In this document: positions 1 to 7,473 of the stretch, piece after piece
How the letters are laid out: each line of letters opens with the position of its first letter
Numbering within the stretch: the stretch's first letter is position 1
Program-made: the position numbers and the translations under genes
DNA from: Methanobacterium sp.
GTDB taxonomy: Archaea; Methanobacteriota; Methanobacteria; Methanobacteriales; Methanobacteriaceae
Assembly (NCBI GenBank): GCA_009712615.1
Contig: WASR01000362.1
Location: forward strand, 26,770 to 47,753
Direction: 5' to 3'
DNA: 20,984 nucleotides
The notes under the pieces: model-generated
The model's input: only the letters and a program-made list of their open reading frames with translations
What the model was told of the DNA's origin: nothing
Databases searched by the model: none

Positions 1-127
1 AAAAAGCCTCAAAAAGTATAAGAGTAATGCAAACTTATAGTACAAATAAGAATTTTAAGAATTAAATTAAACATCTACAATCGTTAAATTAATTTTTTCT
101 TATTAAAAAAAAATTGGAAGGACATTT

Positions 128-661
128 ATGAATGATTTACCCCTTGAACAAACCTGGATGGTACTGGTAGAACTTTTGACTGATCTAAGAAAGAAAAACA
201 TAGAAATTGATCCATCGATACCCGAAGATATTAGGATGGCCAAGACCACCATAAACTTTTATAAAGTAAACCCCTCCGATCCAGAAAGGATGAAATAATT
301 AAAAAGGATCAACGACTTTATAAACACTGTTCAAGATAAATTACTGGATCTTGCAGAGGAAGAGGGTAAAGAGTACCGTTCAAATTGGGTTGAAAAACTT
401 ATGAAGGCATCTCGTGGTGAAAAGATCTACGATACTCATGAAAAGAAATCTAAATTTGTGGTTGGTGCACCTCCAGGATTTACAATGGTTAGAATTACTT
501 TCAAAGCCCCCATAGCTGAAGAAAGGCTGCAAGAAATTGCAGAATATCACAACGTAATTATAGAATTCCAAACAGACACAATAATAGTGATCTACGGGGA
601 CAAGGATAACATTCAGGAAAGTTTGAAGGAAATATCCTCATTCTTTAAGGAACAGATATAA
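128..661 (+). pseudogene. DUF2096-like archaeal protein, interrupted by an in-frame TAA
   Basis: One open frame runs from ATG 128 (ribosome site GGAAGGA at about 116-122) to TAA 659-661 and is broken only by TAA at 296-298. The first piece is 56 residues, starts MNDLPLEQTW and ends DPERMK. The second resumes directly in the same frame (LKRINDFINTVQDKLLDLAEE) for about 120 residues. Both pieces look like one compact, mostly helical soluble protein that I associate with DUF2096 of Methanobacteriales; the function is unknown. A GAA-to-TAA change would explain the break. An internal ATG at 401 could give an 86-residue C-terminal product, but it has no good ribosome site. The family name is from memory; the interruption itself is seen directly. 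It could be a true nonsense mutation or a sequencing error. Confidence 0.65.
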
Positions 662-666
662 ATCTA

Positions 667-695
667 GAACAGCTAGTTGTTCTATTTTTTTTGTT
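667..695 (+). terminator. hairpin plus T-tract after the DUF2096-like gene
   Basis: GAACA (667-671) pairs with TGTTC (678-682) around a short loop and is followed by a T-rich run (TATTTTTTTTG). It sits 6 nt after the TAA at 659-661, where an intrinsic-type archaeal terminator would be expected. The stem is short, so the T-tract is probably the main signal. Confidence 0.45.
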
Positions 696-755
696 TCTAA
701 CTATTTTTTTAAAAAAATTAATGGATTCATGATCAAACAGATGGAGTGAATTTTT

Positions 756-1427
756 ATGAAGATCGTGGCATTTAGTGACATTCATGGCAAATATGGAAAG
801 ATAATGGATTTTCTGAAGAATAATGAAGTGGATCTGGTAATATTAACCGGTGATATCACGCATTTCGGACCATCAGAACTTGCAGGTGAAATTCTAAATG
901 AAATAGCATCGTTTGATGTGCCTGTCCTAGCAATACCTGGAAATTGTGATCCTGCAGAGATGTATGGAAAACTAGACAATTCCAATGCCATCAACATTCA
1001 TGGAAGGAGTGTTACAGTAAAAGACATTGGAATATGTGGATTTGGAGGTTCAAATCCCACACCCTTTAATACACCACTTGAATTTGAGGAAGTGGAAATA
1101 TACGACCAGGCAAGGAAGGCTCTTGAAGAAGTAAAAGACTGTAAAATCACCCTATTTGTGACACACGCTCCACCAGCAGATACAAAAGCAGATGTTTTGC
1201 CATCAGGGGATCATGTAGGAAGTGAATCACTGAGAAAGGTAATTGAAGAGTTACAGCCAACTGTAAATGTGTGTGGCCATATACATGAAGCCCGATCTAA
1301 GGATACTATCGGTAAAACAGAGGTAATAAATCCTGGAATGATATCAAAAGGCCATGCATGTTTAATTAACATTGATGATTCAGATGAAGAAGATATTAAG
1401 GTTGAATCAGAAATCATAGAGTTATGA
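756..1427 (+). CDS. calcineurin-like metallophosphoesterase
   Basis: A 223-residue soluble metal-dependent phosphoesterase. All motifs of the family are present in order: D8-x-H10 (SDIHGKYG), G32-D33 with H36 (GDITH), G62-N63-C64-D65 (GNCD), H137 (VTHAPP) and G174-H175-I-H177 (GHIHE). Together these make the two-metal active site. The short form with no extra domain resembles the archaeal Icc/YfcE-like group, whose substrates (phosphodiesters, nucleotides or protein phosphates) are mostly unassigned. The C-terminus is acidic (DDSDEEDIKVESE). The start is supported by GGAGTG at 743-748, 7 nt before the ATG. It appears to be its own unit, with a terminator upstream and a promoter before the next gene. 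The family is sure; the substrate cannot be read from sequence. Confidence 0.9.
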   Translation: MKIVAFSDIHGKYGKIMDFLKNNEVDLVILTGDITHFGPSELAGEILNEIASFDVPVLAIPGNCDPAEMYGKLDNSNAINIHGRSVTVKDIGICGFGGSNPTPFNTPLEFEEVEIYDQARKALEEVKDCKITLFVTHAPPADTKADVLPSGDHVGSESLRKVIEELQPTVNVCGHIHEARSKDTIGKTEVINPGMISKGHACLINIDDSDEEDIKVESEIIEL

Positions 1428-1537
1428 TGTACAGATAGAAAATTGGGATATTTGAACAATTTTTAGGATTATATCAGATTCTAGTTCATGTCTTTGAACA
1501 AATATTTTACATTTTTGGGTTTTAGATAATAATAAAT

Positions 1538-1553
1538 CGAAAATAATTTATAA
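1538..1553 (+). promoter_or_regulatory. BRE/TATA promoter of 2-phosphoglycerate kinase
   Basis: CGAAAATAATTTATAA is a good archaeal promoter: a purine-rich BRE (CGAAAA) directly followed by a TATA box (TTTATAA). Transcription should start near 1575-1580, leaving a leader of about 55 nt before the TTG start at 1633. The surrounding non-coding stretch 1428-1632 otherwise holds only a 9-bp direct repeat, TTTGAACAA, at 1451-1459 and 1493-1501. Confidence 0.6.
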
Positions 1554-1632
1554 CTTGTTTACATAAGATTATTGAGTTTAATGGATATTATATTCATCTT
1601 TGTCCCAGATTAATTTTTTTAGAGGTGAGAGA

Positions 1633-2544
1633 TTGAAAAAGATAATGGTTGAAGGTCAAGTAGGTGGAAAAGTATACAGGGAACCATTTTCAAAGGGTGT
1701 TCTTTCAAGGTCTTTAACTAGGGCTGAAATGGACCCAGACAGGGCTTACACTTTTGCATCCAAGATTGAATCAGATTTGATGGAACAGGGTGTGAAGGTC
1801 ATCAATCTTGATGATTTAATTGTTATTGTTCGAGAAAAACTCAGGGGCGAAGGTGGGGAAATAGCCGAAAAATATGGGCTTTGGAAAAGAATAAGAAGAT
1901 GTGACGAACCATTGATCATACTTATTGGAGGGTCTTCTGGTGTTGGAACTTCATCAATTGCATTTGAGGTTGCAAACAGACTCGGCATAAGGAACATGAT
2001 CAGTACAGACATGATAAGGGAAGTAATGAGAAAGATAGTGTCTAAGGAACTCTTACCCACCATCTATGAATCCAGTTACACAGCCTACAGATCACTTAGA
2101 ATTCCACCACCACCAGAGTTGGATGAGGTATTGATTGGTTTTAGAGACCATGTTGATACTGTTAGTGTGGGCATCGAAGCTGTAATCGAAAGATCCCTCA
2201 AGGAAGGAATAAGTATAGTGATTGAGGGCGTTCATATTGTTCCAGGTTTTATTAGTGAGGAGCTGGTGAAGAAGCACAATGTAAACATGTTCGTACTCAC
2301 ACTTCAAGATGAAGAAGTTCATAAGGGAAGGTTTTATTCAAGATGCAGACAGCAGTGGGCTAGACGACCACTTAAGAGATACATGAATTACTTTGGAGCT
2401 ATAAGAAGAACTCATAAATATTTCGAAAGCCAGGCAAACAAGTATCACGTACCGGTTATTGAAAACATAGATGTTACAACCACGATAGACTCCATAATAG
2501 AAACAATTACAAAGACCTATGGAAGTGATGATGATGTTAAATGA
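1633..2544 (+). CDS. pgk2: 2-phosphoglycerate kinase (cyclic 2,3-diphosphoglycerate synthesis)
   Basis: Phosphorylates 2-phosphoglycerate with ATP to 2,3-diphosphoglycerate, the precursor of cyclic 2,3-diphosphoglycerate, a solute and phosphate store of Methanobacteriales. An N-terminal ATP-cone-like region (about residues 1-85, with [19 protein letters not shown]) precedes a P-loop kinase domain (about 95-303). The P-loop is [10 protein letters not shown] at 99-108, with Thr where Lys is usual in Walker A; I believe this is normal for the family. [10 protein letters not shown] follows. I chose TTG 1633 because GAGGTGAG (1622-1629) lies just before it; ATG 1645 is the alternative, and a farther upstream start at 1600 would put the ribosome site inside the gene. 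The product is 303 residues, near the family length. The CBS gene overlaps its 3' end. Confidence 0.88.
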   Translation: MKKIMVEGQVGGKVYREPFSKGVLSRSLTRAEMDPDRAYTFASKIESDLMEQGVKVINLDDLIVIVREKLRGEGGEIAEKYGLWKRIRRCDEPLIILIGGSSGVGTSSIAFEVANRLGIRNMISTDMIREVMRKIVSKELLPTIYESSYTAYRSLRIPPPPELDEVLIGFRDHVDTVSVGIEAVIERSLKEGISIVIEGVHIVPGFISEELVKKHNVNMFVLTLQDEEVHKGRFYSRCRQQWARRPLKRYMNYFGAIRRTHKYFESQANKYHVPVIENIDVTTTIDSIIETITKTYGSDDDVK

Positions 2545-2929
2545 GCTAAAAGTTGAAGATGTGATGAGCAGTAAAGTTATAACAGTTTCACCATCTGAGG
2601 ATGTAGTTTTTGCCTTTGAAAAGTTGATGAAACATAAGATCAGTTCATTACCAGTTGTTGAAAACGATAAACTTATGGGAATCGTAACTGCCACAGATTT
2701 AGGACACAACCTTGTTCTAGACAAGTATGAGATAGGAACCATTGTTGAGAAGGTTATGGTGAAGGATGTGGTGTGTGTCAAACCTGATGACGATCTTTTA
2801 ACAGCAGTAAAAAAGATGAATGAACACGGATCAGATGAGGAAATAATCAATCAGCTTGTTGTATGTTCAGGTAATGAAATTAAGGGAATCATTTCTGATG
2901 GAGACATCATAAAATCTATTAAAAGCTAA
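2534..2929 (+). CDS. tandem CBS-domain protein
   Basis: About 131 residues made only of two CBS repeats: the first at about 5-62 ([18 protein letters not shown] ... [18 protein letters not shown]), the second at about 70-131 ([16 protein letters not shown] ... [14 protein letters not shown]). Paired CBS domains form a Bateman module that usually binds adenosine nucleotides or S-adenosylmethionine and regulates a partner. No catalytic domain is attached. The start overlaps the end of the kinase gene. Candidate in-frame ATGs are 2519, 2528, 2531 and 2534; GGAAGTGAT (2521-2529) matches the ideal ribosome site in 8 of 9 bases and best serves 2531 or 2534. The overlap implies translation coupled to 2-phosphoglycerate kinase, so a regulatory role for that kinase is a reasonable guess, not shown. 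Confidence 0.87.
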   Translation: MLNELKVEDVMSSKVITVSPSEDVVFAFEKLMKHKISSLPVVENDKLMGIVTATDLGHNLVLDKYEIGTIVEKVMVKDVVCVKPDDDLLTAVKKMNEHGSDEEIINQLVVCSGNEIKGIISDGDIIKSIKS

Positions 2930-2970
2930 AAATAGAAAAATTGAAGAATTAAAACTCGAAGAAACCAACT

Positions 2971-3384
2971 TTAACTGTTTGGAGTTACACGGGGCTTGAA
3001 GGACTCGCAGATACTTGGAAACTTTTTATTTAATTCTGTGCCCAATTTTTCTACAATATCTTCTTCAATTTCTCCACTGTGTTCAGTTTTCACGCAGAAG
3101 GCATCCTCATTAAGTTCTGCTTTGATGTACTCTGATCCCATTTGAATCTCAAATTTAACAGGATTTTTAGATTCTATCGAGTTAATAATATCGTCTATCA
3201 TGGGATCTGTTAATTTAAGTAGTTTATTACCCTCTGGAATGTATGTTTTATCTTCAGTCACAATTTTTTTGATTAAAAATGGAGCACAACCTTCTGTACG
3301 TGCTGCTTTTCTGTTTATCCAGAACAGAACAGTCATTAATTTTTTCCTCGAATCAAGAGGACTTTCAAATTCTATTTTCTTCAT
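2971..3384 (-). CDS. conserved-looking protein of unknown function, downstream of fprA
   Basis: A 137-residue soluble protein that I do not recognise. It begins MKKIEFESPLDSRKKLMTVL and has an even mix of charged and hydrophobic residues, no membrane segment, no signal peptide and three scattered Cys (near 33, 97 and 125) that form no motif. The start is well supported: AGGGGG lies 7 nt before the ATG on this strand. It begins 25 nt after the fprA stop codon on the same strand, with no promoter or terminator visible between, so the two are probably co-transcribed. That context suggests a link to oxygen defence or F420 redox chemistry, but nothing in the protein shows it. Its 3' end converges on the CBS gene 41 nt away. 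Confidence 0.7.
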   Translation of the reverse strand: MKKIEFESPLDSRKKLMTVLFWINRKAARTEGCAPFLIKKIVTEDKTYIPEGNKLLKLTDPMIDDIINSIESKNPVKFEIQMGSEYIKAELNEDAFCVKTEHSGEIEEDIVEKLGTELNKKFPSICESFKPRVTPNS

Positions 3385-3409
3385 TTATAAACCCCCTAGA
3401 AAAAATGTA

Positions 3410-4630
3410 TTATAGAGATTTGATCTGCTTTGCCAGATCCACTCCCATTTCATAGCATTTTTCAAGTTCATCTTCTGATGGTTTGTAGTTGACCTTGATC
3501 TGGTTTACAACTTCAAATCCACAGTTTTCAAGTTCTTGTGCCAATATTTTTGGTGCTTCTCCACTCCATCCCATGGAACCAAAGGTGATGGCCTTTCTTT
3601 TTAATCCAGTTCTTGCGAAGTTCAAGCCCTTCAAATAAAATATGAGGTCTCCAATACTGGGATAGATCTGATTGAACATGGTGGGCACACCAAACACAAC
3701 TGCTTTACTGTCGAGAATGTTGGTCACAATGTTACTTCTCTCATCAGCGTGCAGGAAGTGCATTGCAACATCAACATCTTCACTCATTATTCCCTCTGCA
3801 AATGCCTGGGACATGAGCTGGGTTGATCCATGCATGGTGTCGTAGACCAACGTGATCTTGTTGGAACATTTTCCAGTTGCCCAACCTGTGTAAGCATCAA
3901 TTATCTTAATCGGATCTGTCCAGATCTGACCATGTGAGGGGGCAATCATCTGAATTTTACCAAGCAAATCCAAGCTATTTACTTGTTTGAATTTATTCAA
4001 CACCAATCCAGATAATGGGGTTAGTAAGTTGGCATAAAACTTGGCTGCAGCACCCATAAGCACATTTTCAGATATGTCAGTATCGTAACGATCCTTGAAA
4101 CAGAGGTGCTGACCAAAGGCATCGTTCGAAAATAGAATACCATCTTCCAATAGCAAACTGAACATACTGTCTGGCCAGTGAAGCATTTGTGCCTCTAAAA
4201 ATGCAAATTCCTTACCTCCTATGTCCAAGCTGTCTCCAGTCTTAACAACATTGAAATTAACATCTTCAAGGGAAGGATAATGCATTTTAAGACCCTTAAC
4301 AGCTGCTGCTGTACAGTAAACTGGTATTCCTGGGAACTTTCTGCATATCTCTGAGAGAGCACCACTGTGATCCTTTTCAACATGGTTTTGAATGATAAGA
4401 TCCAGTTTAAATTCCCTGTTTTCCTTTTTAAATGCATCTTCCATTCTGGCCCAGAGTTGGGCTGATGTTCCAGGATAGGTGTTGTCGATGAGAGCAACTT
4501 TCTCACCAAATACCAGGTAAGCGTTGTATGTAGTTCCATCTAATGTGTAACCATGATAATCCCGCAAGTCCCAATCAAGGACTCCAACCCAATAAACTCC
4601 TTCAGTAATTTTTATTGCATCTGCCTTCAT
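3410..4630 (-). CDS. fprA: F420H2 oxidase, flavodiiron protein FprA
   Basis: Reduces O2 to water with electrons from coenzyme F420H2, protecting a strict anaerobe from oxygen. The 406-residue protein has the two classic domains. The N-terminal metallo-beta-lactamase fold (about 1-250) carries the diiron ligands H83-x-E85-x-D87 (with H88), H151 (MLHWPDSM), D170 (FSNDAFG) and H233 (APSHGQIW). The C-terminal flavodoxin domain (about 258-406) has the FMN phosphate loop YDTMHGST at 263-270 and the GVPTMFNQ and [10 protein letters not shown] loops. No rubredoxin or flavin reductase extension is present, which fits the methanogen F420H2-using type. TGAGGTG (4639-4645) precedes the ATG. It has its own promoter with a palindrome (see separate entries) and likely shares a transcript with the unknown gene downstream. 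Confidence 0.94.
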   Translation of the reverse strand: MKADAIKITEGVYWVGVLDWDLRDYHGYTLDGTTYNAYLVFGEKVALIDNTYPGTSAQLWARMEDAFKKENREFKLDLIIQNHVEKDHSGALSEICRKFPGIPVYCTAAAVKGLKMHYPSLEDVNFNVVKTGDSLDIGGKEFAFLEAQMLHWPDSMFSLLLEDGILFSNDAFGQHLCFKDRYDTDISENVLMGAAAKFYANLLTPLSGLVLNKFKQVNSLDLLGKIQMIAPSHGQIWTDPIKIIDAYTGWATGKCSNKITLVYDTMHGSTQLMSQAFAEGIMSEDVDVAMHFLHADERSNIVTNILDSKAVVFGVPTMFNQIYPSIGDLIFYLKGLNFARTGLKRKAITFGSMGWSGEAPKILAQELENCGFEVVNQIKVNYKPSEDELEKCYEMGVDLAKQIKSL

Positions 4631-4661
4631 ATTTTTAACACCTCACACTTTAAATTTCTAA

Positions 4662-4678
4662 ATGTAATTTATTTACAT
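4662..4678 (-). promoter_or_regulatory. inverted repeat between TATA box and start of fprA, possible operator
   Basis: ATGTAA (4662-4667) and TTACAT (4673-4678) form a perfect 6-bp inverted repeat with a 5-bp spacer. It lies between the fprA TATA box and the expected transcription start, the usual site for an archaeal repressor to block RNA polymerase. The regulator is not known and is not encoded nearby. Confidence 0.4.
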
Positions 4679-4683
4679 GCTTC

Positions 4684-4697
4684 TATATATTTTTTTG
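4684..4697 (-). promoter_or_regulatory. TATA box of fprA
   Basis: Read on the - strand this is CCAAAAAAATATATAG: a purine-rich BRE-like stretch followed by a strong TATA element. It predicts a start near 4660, about 30 nt before the ATG at 4630, leaving room for the TGAGGTG ribosome site. Confidence 0.6.
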
Positions 4698-4854
4698 GTT
4701 AATAATGTTTTAATTTCTTTTCAAAGATTAATCAATGTCTAAATTTTATAAAAAAGGCAAAATATGTTTATAATATGGGTTTAATCCTTCTGAAAACGGA
4801 TAAGTGTAGTTCTGTTCGTATCAAACCGTATGAAAAGATTGTTTTGGTCAAAAA

Positions 4855-5838
4855 TTAAAAAATAGCACTGATAACGAAGTACAAAGTTGCAGATATTGCT
4901 ATACATGCAGGTATGGTGACAACCCAGGTGGTAGCAATGTGTTTGATGACATCGAGTTTAACAGTAGAAGTTCCCCTAGCCATACCAACGCCTATCACCG
5001 AACCTACAAGGGTTTGAGTAGGAGAAATAGGCATTCCAATGGATGCAAAGAGTAGTGTAATACTACCTGCTGAAATTTGGGCTGAAAAACCACGAGTAGG
5101 AACCAGCTCAGTAATTCTTCTGCCAATGGTGTCTGTAATTCTGTTCCCTGCTATGAGAATACCAAATACCAAGGCAATGGCCCCTAAGAATTTAATTGAA
5201 AATCCAATGGTGGCACCAACAGTAACATAGAGCACGGCTGTTGCAGCTGCAATATCTATAGCTCCCACTCCCAACGCAGCAAAGGACGAACTTCCAATTT
5301 GAAGATATGAAAATACTTTTTCGGTACGATCCTTGGCACCAATATTGCTTTTTAATTTGTTTAAAATTCCCAGTTTAAGAATGTAGTAGACTAAAAATCC
5401 TGATGCAAGACCAATCAGGGGTGAAATTACCCAACTGGCCATTATAAATCCAACTGTACTCCAGTTAAGATGATTAACACCTGCATAAACCAGACCATAA
5501 CCAAGCACAGAACTTACAATGGCATCAGAGCCAGAAATTGGTATTCGTTTAATTAGGGTAATTGTTATCCAGATTCCTGCAGACATGGTTATTATAAATG
5601 CTCCCAAGCCAGTCATAAATTCGAGGGGTACAATTCCACTTCCCACAGTTTTAATAACACTACTGCCCAGAAACAAAGCACCTAAAAATTCGAACAAAGC
5701 CCCAACTATGAGTGCTTTGCGCATTGTAAGAGCTCCACTTCCAACAACGGTGCCCATGGAATTTCCAATATCGTTGGCTGCTATGTTAAATGCCATGTAC
5801 ATGGCGGTAATAACGCCTATTATCAATAACCAGTCCAT
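4855..5838 (-). CDS. pit: PiT-family inorganic phosphate transporter
   Basis: A 327-residue integral membrane protein with about nine or ten hydrophobic segments and almost no soluble part. The family's paired inverted repeats are visible. AANDIGNSMG at 21-30 is the N-terminal PiT signature. PISGSDAIVSSVLGYG (near 100-115) and GMPISPTQTLVGSVIGVG (near 270-287) are the two matching repeat motifs, where P-x-S-T-T-H is the common form. The family moves phosphate with H+ or Na+. No DUF47/PhoU-like partner, often found beside pit genes, is present. The ribosome site is weak (AGGGTG about 16 nt upstream), so the start is less certain than the identity. A 224-bp gap separates it from fprA, so it is probably a separate unit. 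Confidence 0.88.
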   Translation of the reverse strand: MDWLLIIGVITAMYMAFNIAANDIGNSMGTVVGSGALTMRKALIVGALFEFLGALFLGSSVIKTVGSGIVPLEFMTGLGAFIITMSAGIWITITLIKRIPISGSDAIVSSVLGYGLVYAGVNHLNWSTVGFIMASWVISPLIGLASGFLVYYILKLGILNKLKSNIGAKDRTEKVFSYLQIGSSSFAALGVGAIDIAAATAVLYVTVGATIGFSIKFLGAIALVFGILIAGNRITDTIGRRITELVPTRGFSAQISAGSITLLFASIGMPISPTQTLVGSVIGVGMARGTSTVKLDVIKHIATTWVVTIPACIAISATLYFVISAIF

Positions 5839-5984
5839 GTATAATATTTTATTAACACCCTAATAAAAAGATTCTTTAATCATCCCCATTTTCTAGTTCT
5901 CTTCTTTGAATTTTTTTTGAATCCTCCCAAGAAATTATTTCAATAGATCGCAAGGTTCAAATACTAATAAAACTAAATGTTTAG

Positions 5985-6293
<309 letters not shown>

Positions 6294-6304
6294 TTTATAA
6301 TCAC

Positions 6305-6324
6305 AGGTTCGAAGAATAGAACCT
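6305..6324 (+). terminator. hairpin downstream of SRP RNA
   Basis: AGGTTC (6305-6310) and GAACCT (6319-6324) form a perfect 6-bp stem with an 8-nt loop, 12 nt after the SRP RNA end. An AT-rich stretch with CCTTTTTAACC follows. It could be a terminator or a 3' processing structure. Confidence 0.35.
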
Positions 6325-6405
6325 AAAATCCAAAACCTTTTTAACCATGAATGGATAAATGTTTCCAATACGTGTCTTAAGTCATGGAGACATATTCACG
6401 ATCAT

Positions 6406-6419
6406 AAAAATAAATTTTA
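6406..6419 (+). promoter_or_regulatory. TATA region of tRNA-Ser
   Basis: AAAAATAAATTTTA lies 18-31 nt before the first base of the tRNA, the correct distance for an archaeal TATA box. It suggests the tRNA has its own promoter and is not only processed from an SRP RNA transcript. Confidence 0.45.
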
Positions 6420-6436
6420 TGCTTAAATAAATTTTT

Positions 6437-6521
6437 GTCGGGGTGGCCCAGCCTGGTACGGCGGTGGACTGCTAATCCACTGATCCCTTGGATCACCCGG
6501 GTTCAAATCCCGGCCCCGGCG
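6437..6521 (+). tRNA. tRNA-Ser, anticodon GCT
   Basis: A complete 85-nt tRNA with a long variable arm. The acceptor stem is GTCGGGG (6437-6443) with CCCCGGC (6514-6520), including one G-U pair, and G6521 is the discriminator. The anticodon stem GTGGA/TCCAC encloses CTGCTAA, giving anticodon GCT (6471-6473), which reads AGC and AGU serine codons. The long variable arm TGATCCCTTGGATCA is typical of serine tRNA. The T arm is CCGGG-TTCAAAT-CCCGG (6497-6513). There is no intron and the 3' CCA is not encoded. Confidence 0.97.
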
Positions 6522-6545
6522 CTCTATTTATCTTAAGTGATAAAA

Positions 6546-7433
6546 ATGAAGCTTCAAACAGTAGAAGGTAAACTTTATCCTGAAGATCCATTTGATTTTA
6601 AACAGTCACTTAATTTTATTGATAACTTTTTTTCATCGAGTAATGACTATTTAATACTTGAAAATCAACTTAAAACTGCTGTGCAACTTGAAAGTACTGT
6701 TGGATTCAAGGTAGAATCAACAGGAACAGTGGATGATCCTGTTTTACATTACAAACTTTTCTCAGAACAACTTAATAAAAACACCGTAGACAAGGTCATA
6801 GATAGAATAACATTCTTTTTAAGTTTAAATGATGATCTTAAACCGTTTTATCAAATAGCAAAAACTGATGATGTTTTTAAAGAAATTTTAGATGATCTCT
6901 ATGGACTTCACCAAGTTAAATTTTTAACACCATTTGAAGCTGCAGCATGGGCGATTTTGAGTCAACGAATTTCAATGAATGTTTCCAGGAAAATGAAGGA
7001 AAAATTAACGGAATATGTTGGGAACAATATTGAATTTGAGGGACACAATTTTCAGGCTTTTCCATCTCCAGAACAGCTGAAAAACATGGACTTGGATGAA
7101 TTGATCTCCATAATCAAAAACAAAAGAAAATCAGAATACCTTTTAAATGCTGCAGAGGCTTTCAGTTCGGTGGATGAGAAATTTTTAAGAACAGGTCCAC
7201 TAGAAGATGTTAAAAACTGGTTAACAGATATTAAAGGTATAGGTGAGTGGTCAGCACACCTTGAATTAATAAGGGGACTTGGAAGAATGGAAGATTACAC
7301 CCAAGACAGGATGCTCCAGGGATGTGTAGAAAAACATTACGGATCTACCACATCAGAGAAACTTGATGAAATTATACGAAATTATCGGGAATTTCCAGGC
7401 TACTGGGAATATTACTTGAGATCAGGCTGCTGA
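6546..7433 (+). CDS. AlkA-like DNA glycosylase (HhH-GPD family)
   Basis: Removes alkylated or otherwise damaged bases in base-excision repair. In the 295-residue protein, about residues 1-110 form an AlkA-type N-terminal domain and about 120-290 the HhH-GPD fold. LTPFEAAAWAILSQRIS (127-143) is the usual first helix with its Gln-Arg. LTDIKGIGEWSAHLEL (226-241) is the helix-hairpin-helix, and D254 (YTQD) matches the catalytic Asp. No C-terminal Fe-S cysteines are present, so it is not an Nth/MutY type. I prefer ATG 6546, placed just after AAGTGAT (6535-6541), over GTG 6537. It starts 24 nt after the tRNA with no room for a separate promoter, so it may be expressed from the tRNA transcript. The exact damaged base removed is not readable. 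Confidence 0.85.
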   Translation: MKLQTVEGKLYPEDPFDFKQSLNFIDNFFSSSNDYLILENQLKTAVQLESTVGFKVESTGTVDDPVLHYKLFSEQLNKNTVDKVIDRITFFLSLNDDLKPFYQIAKTDDVFKEILDDLYGLHQVKFLTPFEAAAWAILSQRISMNVSRKMKEKLTEYVGNNIEFEGHNFQAFPSPEQLKNMDLDELISIIKNKRKSEYLLNAAEAFSSVDEKFLRTGPLEDVKNWLTDIKGIGEWSAHLELIRGLGRMEDYTQDRMLQGCVEKHYGSTTSEKLDEIIRNYREFPGYWEYYLRSGC

Positions 7434-7439
7434 TGTCTC

Positions 7440-7469
7440 TAAAAAAAATATACCATGACATTGGTCATG
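7440..7469 (-). terminator. hairpin with T-tract ending the MocR-type aminotransferase gene
   Basis: CATGAC (7454-7459) and GTCATG (7464-7469) make a perfect 6-bp stem with a 4-nt loop. Read on the - strand it is followed by TATATTTTTTTT, so it suits the aminotransferase gene whose stop is at 7474. It lies between two converging genes and could also stop reading from the + strand glycosylase, although the T-run on that side is short. Confidence 0.6.
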
Positions 7470-7473
7470 TCAA

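Noticed and set aside
1..21. The first 21 bases read as the tail of a gene ending in TAA (KKPQKV)
   Set aside because: Too short to recognise; any AT-rich DNA gives such tails by chance.
296..298. Stop-codon recoding (pyrrolysine or selenocysteine) in the DUF2096-like gene
   Set aside because: The codon is TAA; pyrrolysine uses TAG and selenocysteine TGA, and no recoding hairpin is evident.
1600..1632. Upstream in-frame start for 2-phosphoglycerate kinase
   Set aside because: It would put the strong GAGGTGAG ribosome site inside the coding region, and the extra residues do not resemble the family start.
2338..2850. 170-codon open frame on the - strand across the kinase and CBS genes
   Set aside because: Serine- and threonine-rich shadow of two real genes on the + strand; no domain and no ribosome site.
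4815..4834. Imperfect hairpin (TTCGTAT/GTATGAA) after the phosphate transporter
   Set aside because: Needs two G-U pairs and is not followed by a T-run on the relevant strand; too weak to call a terminator.
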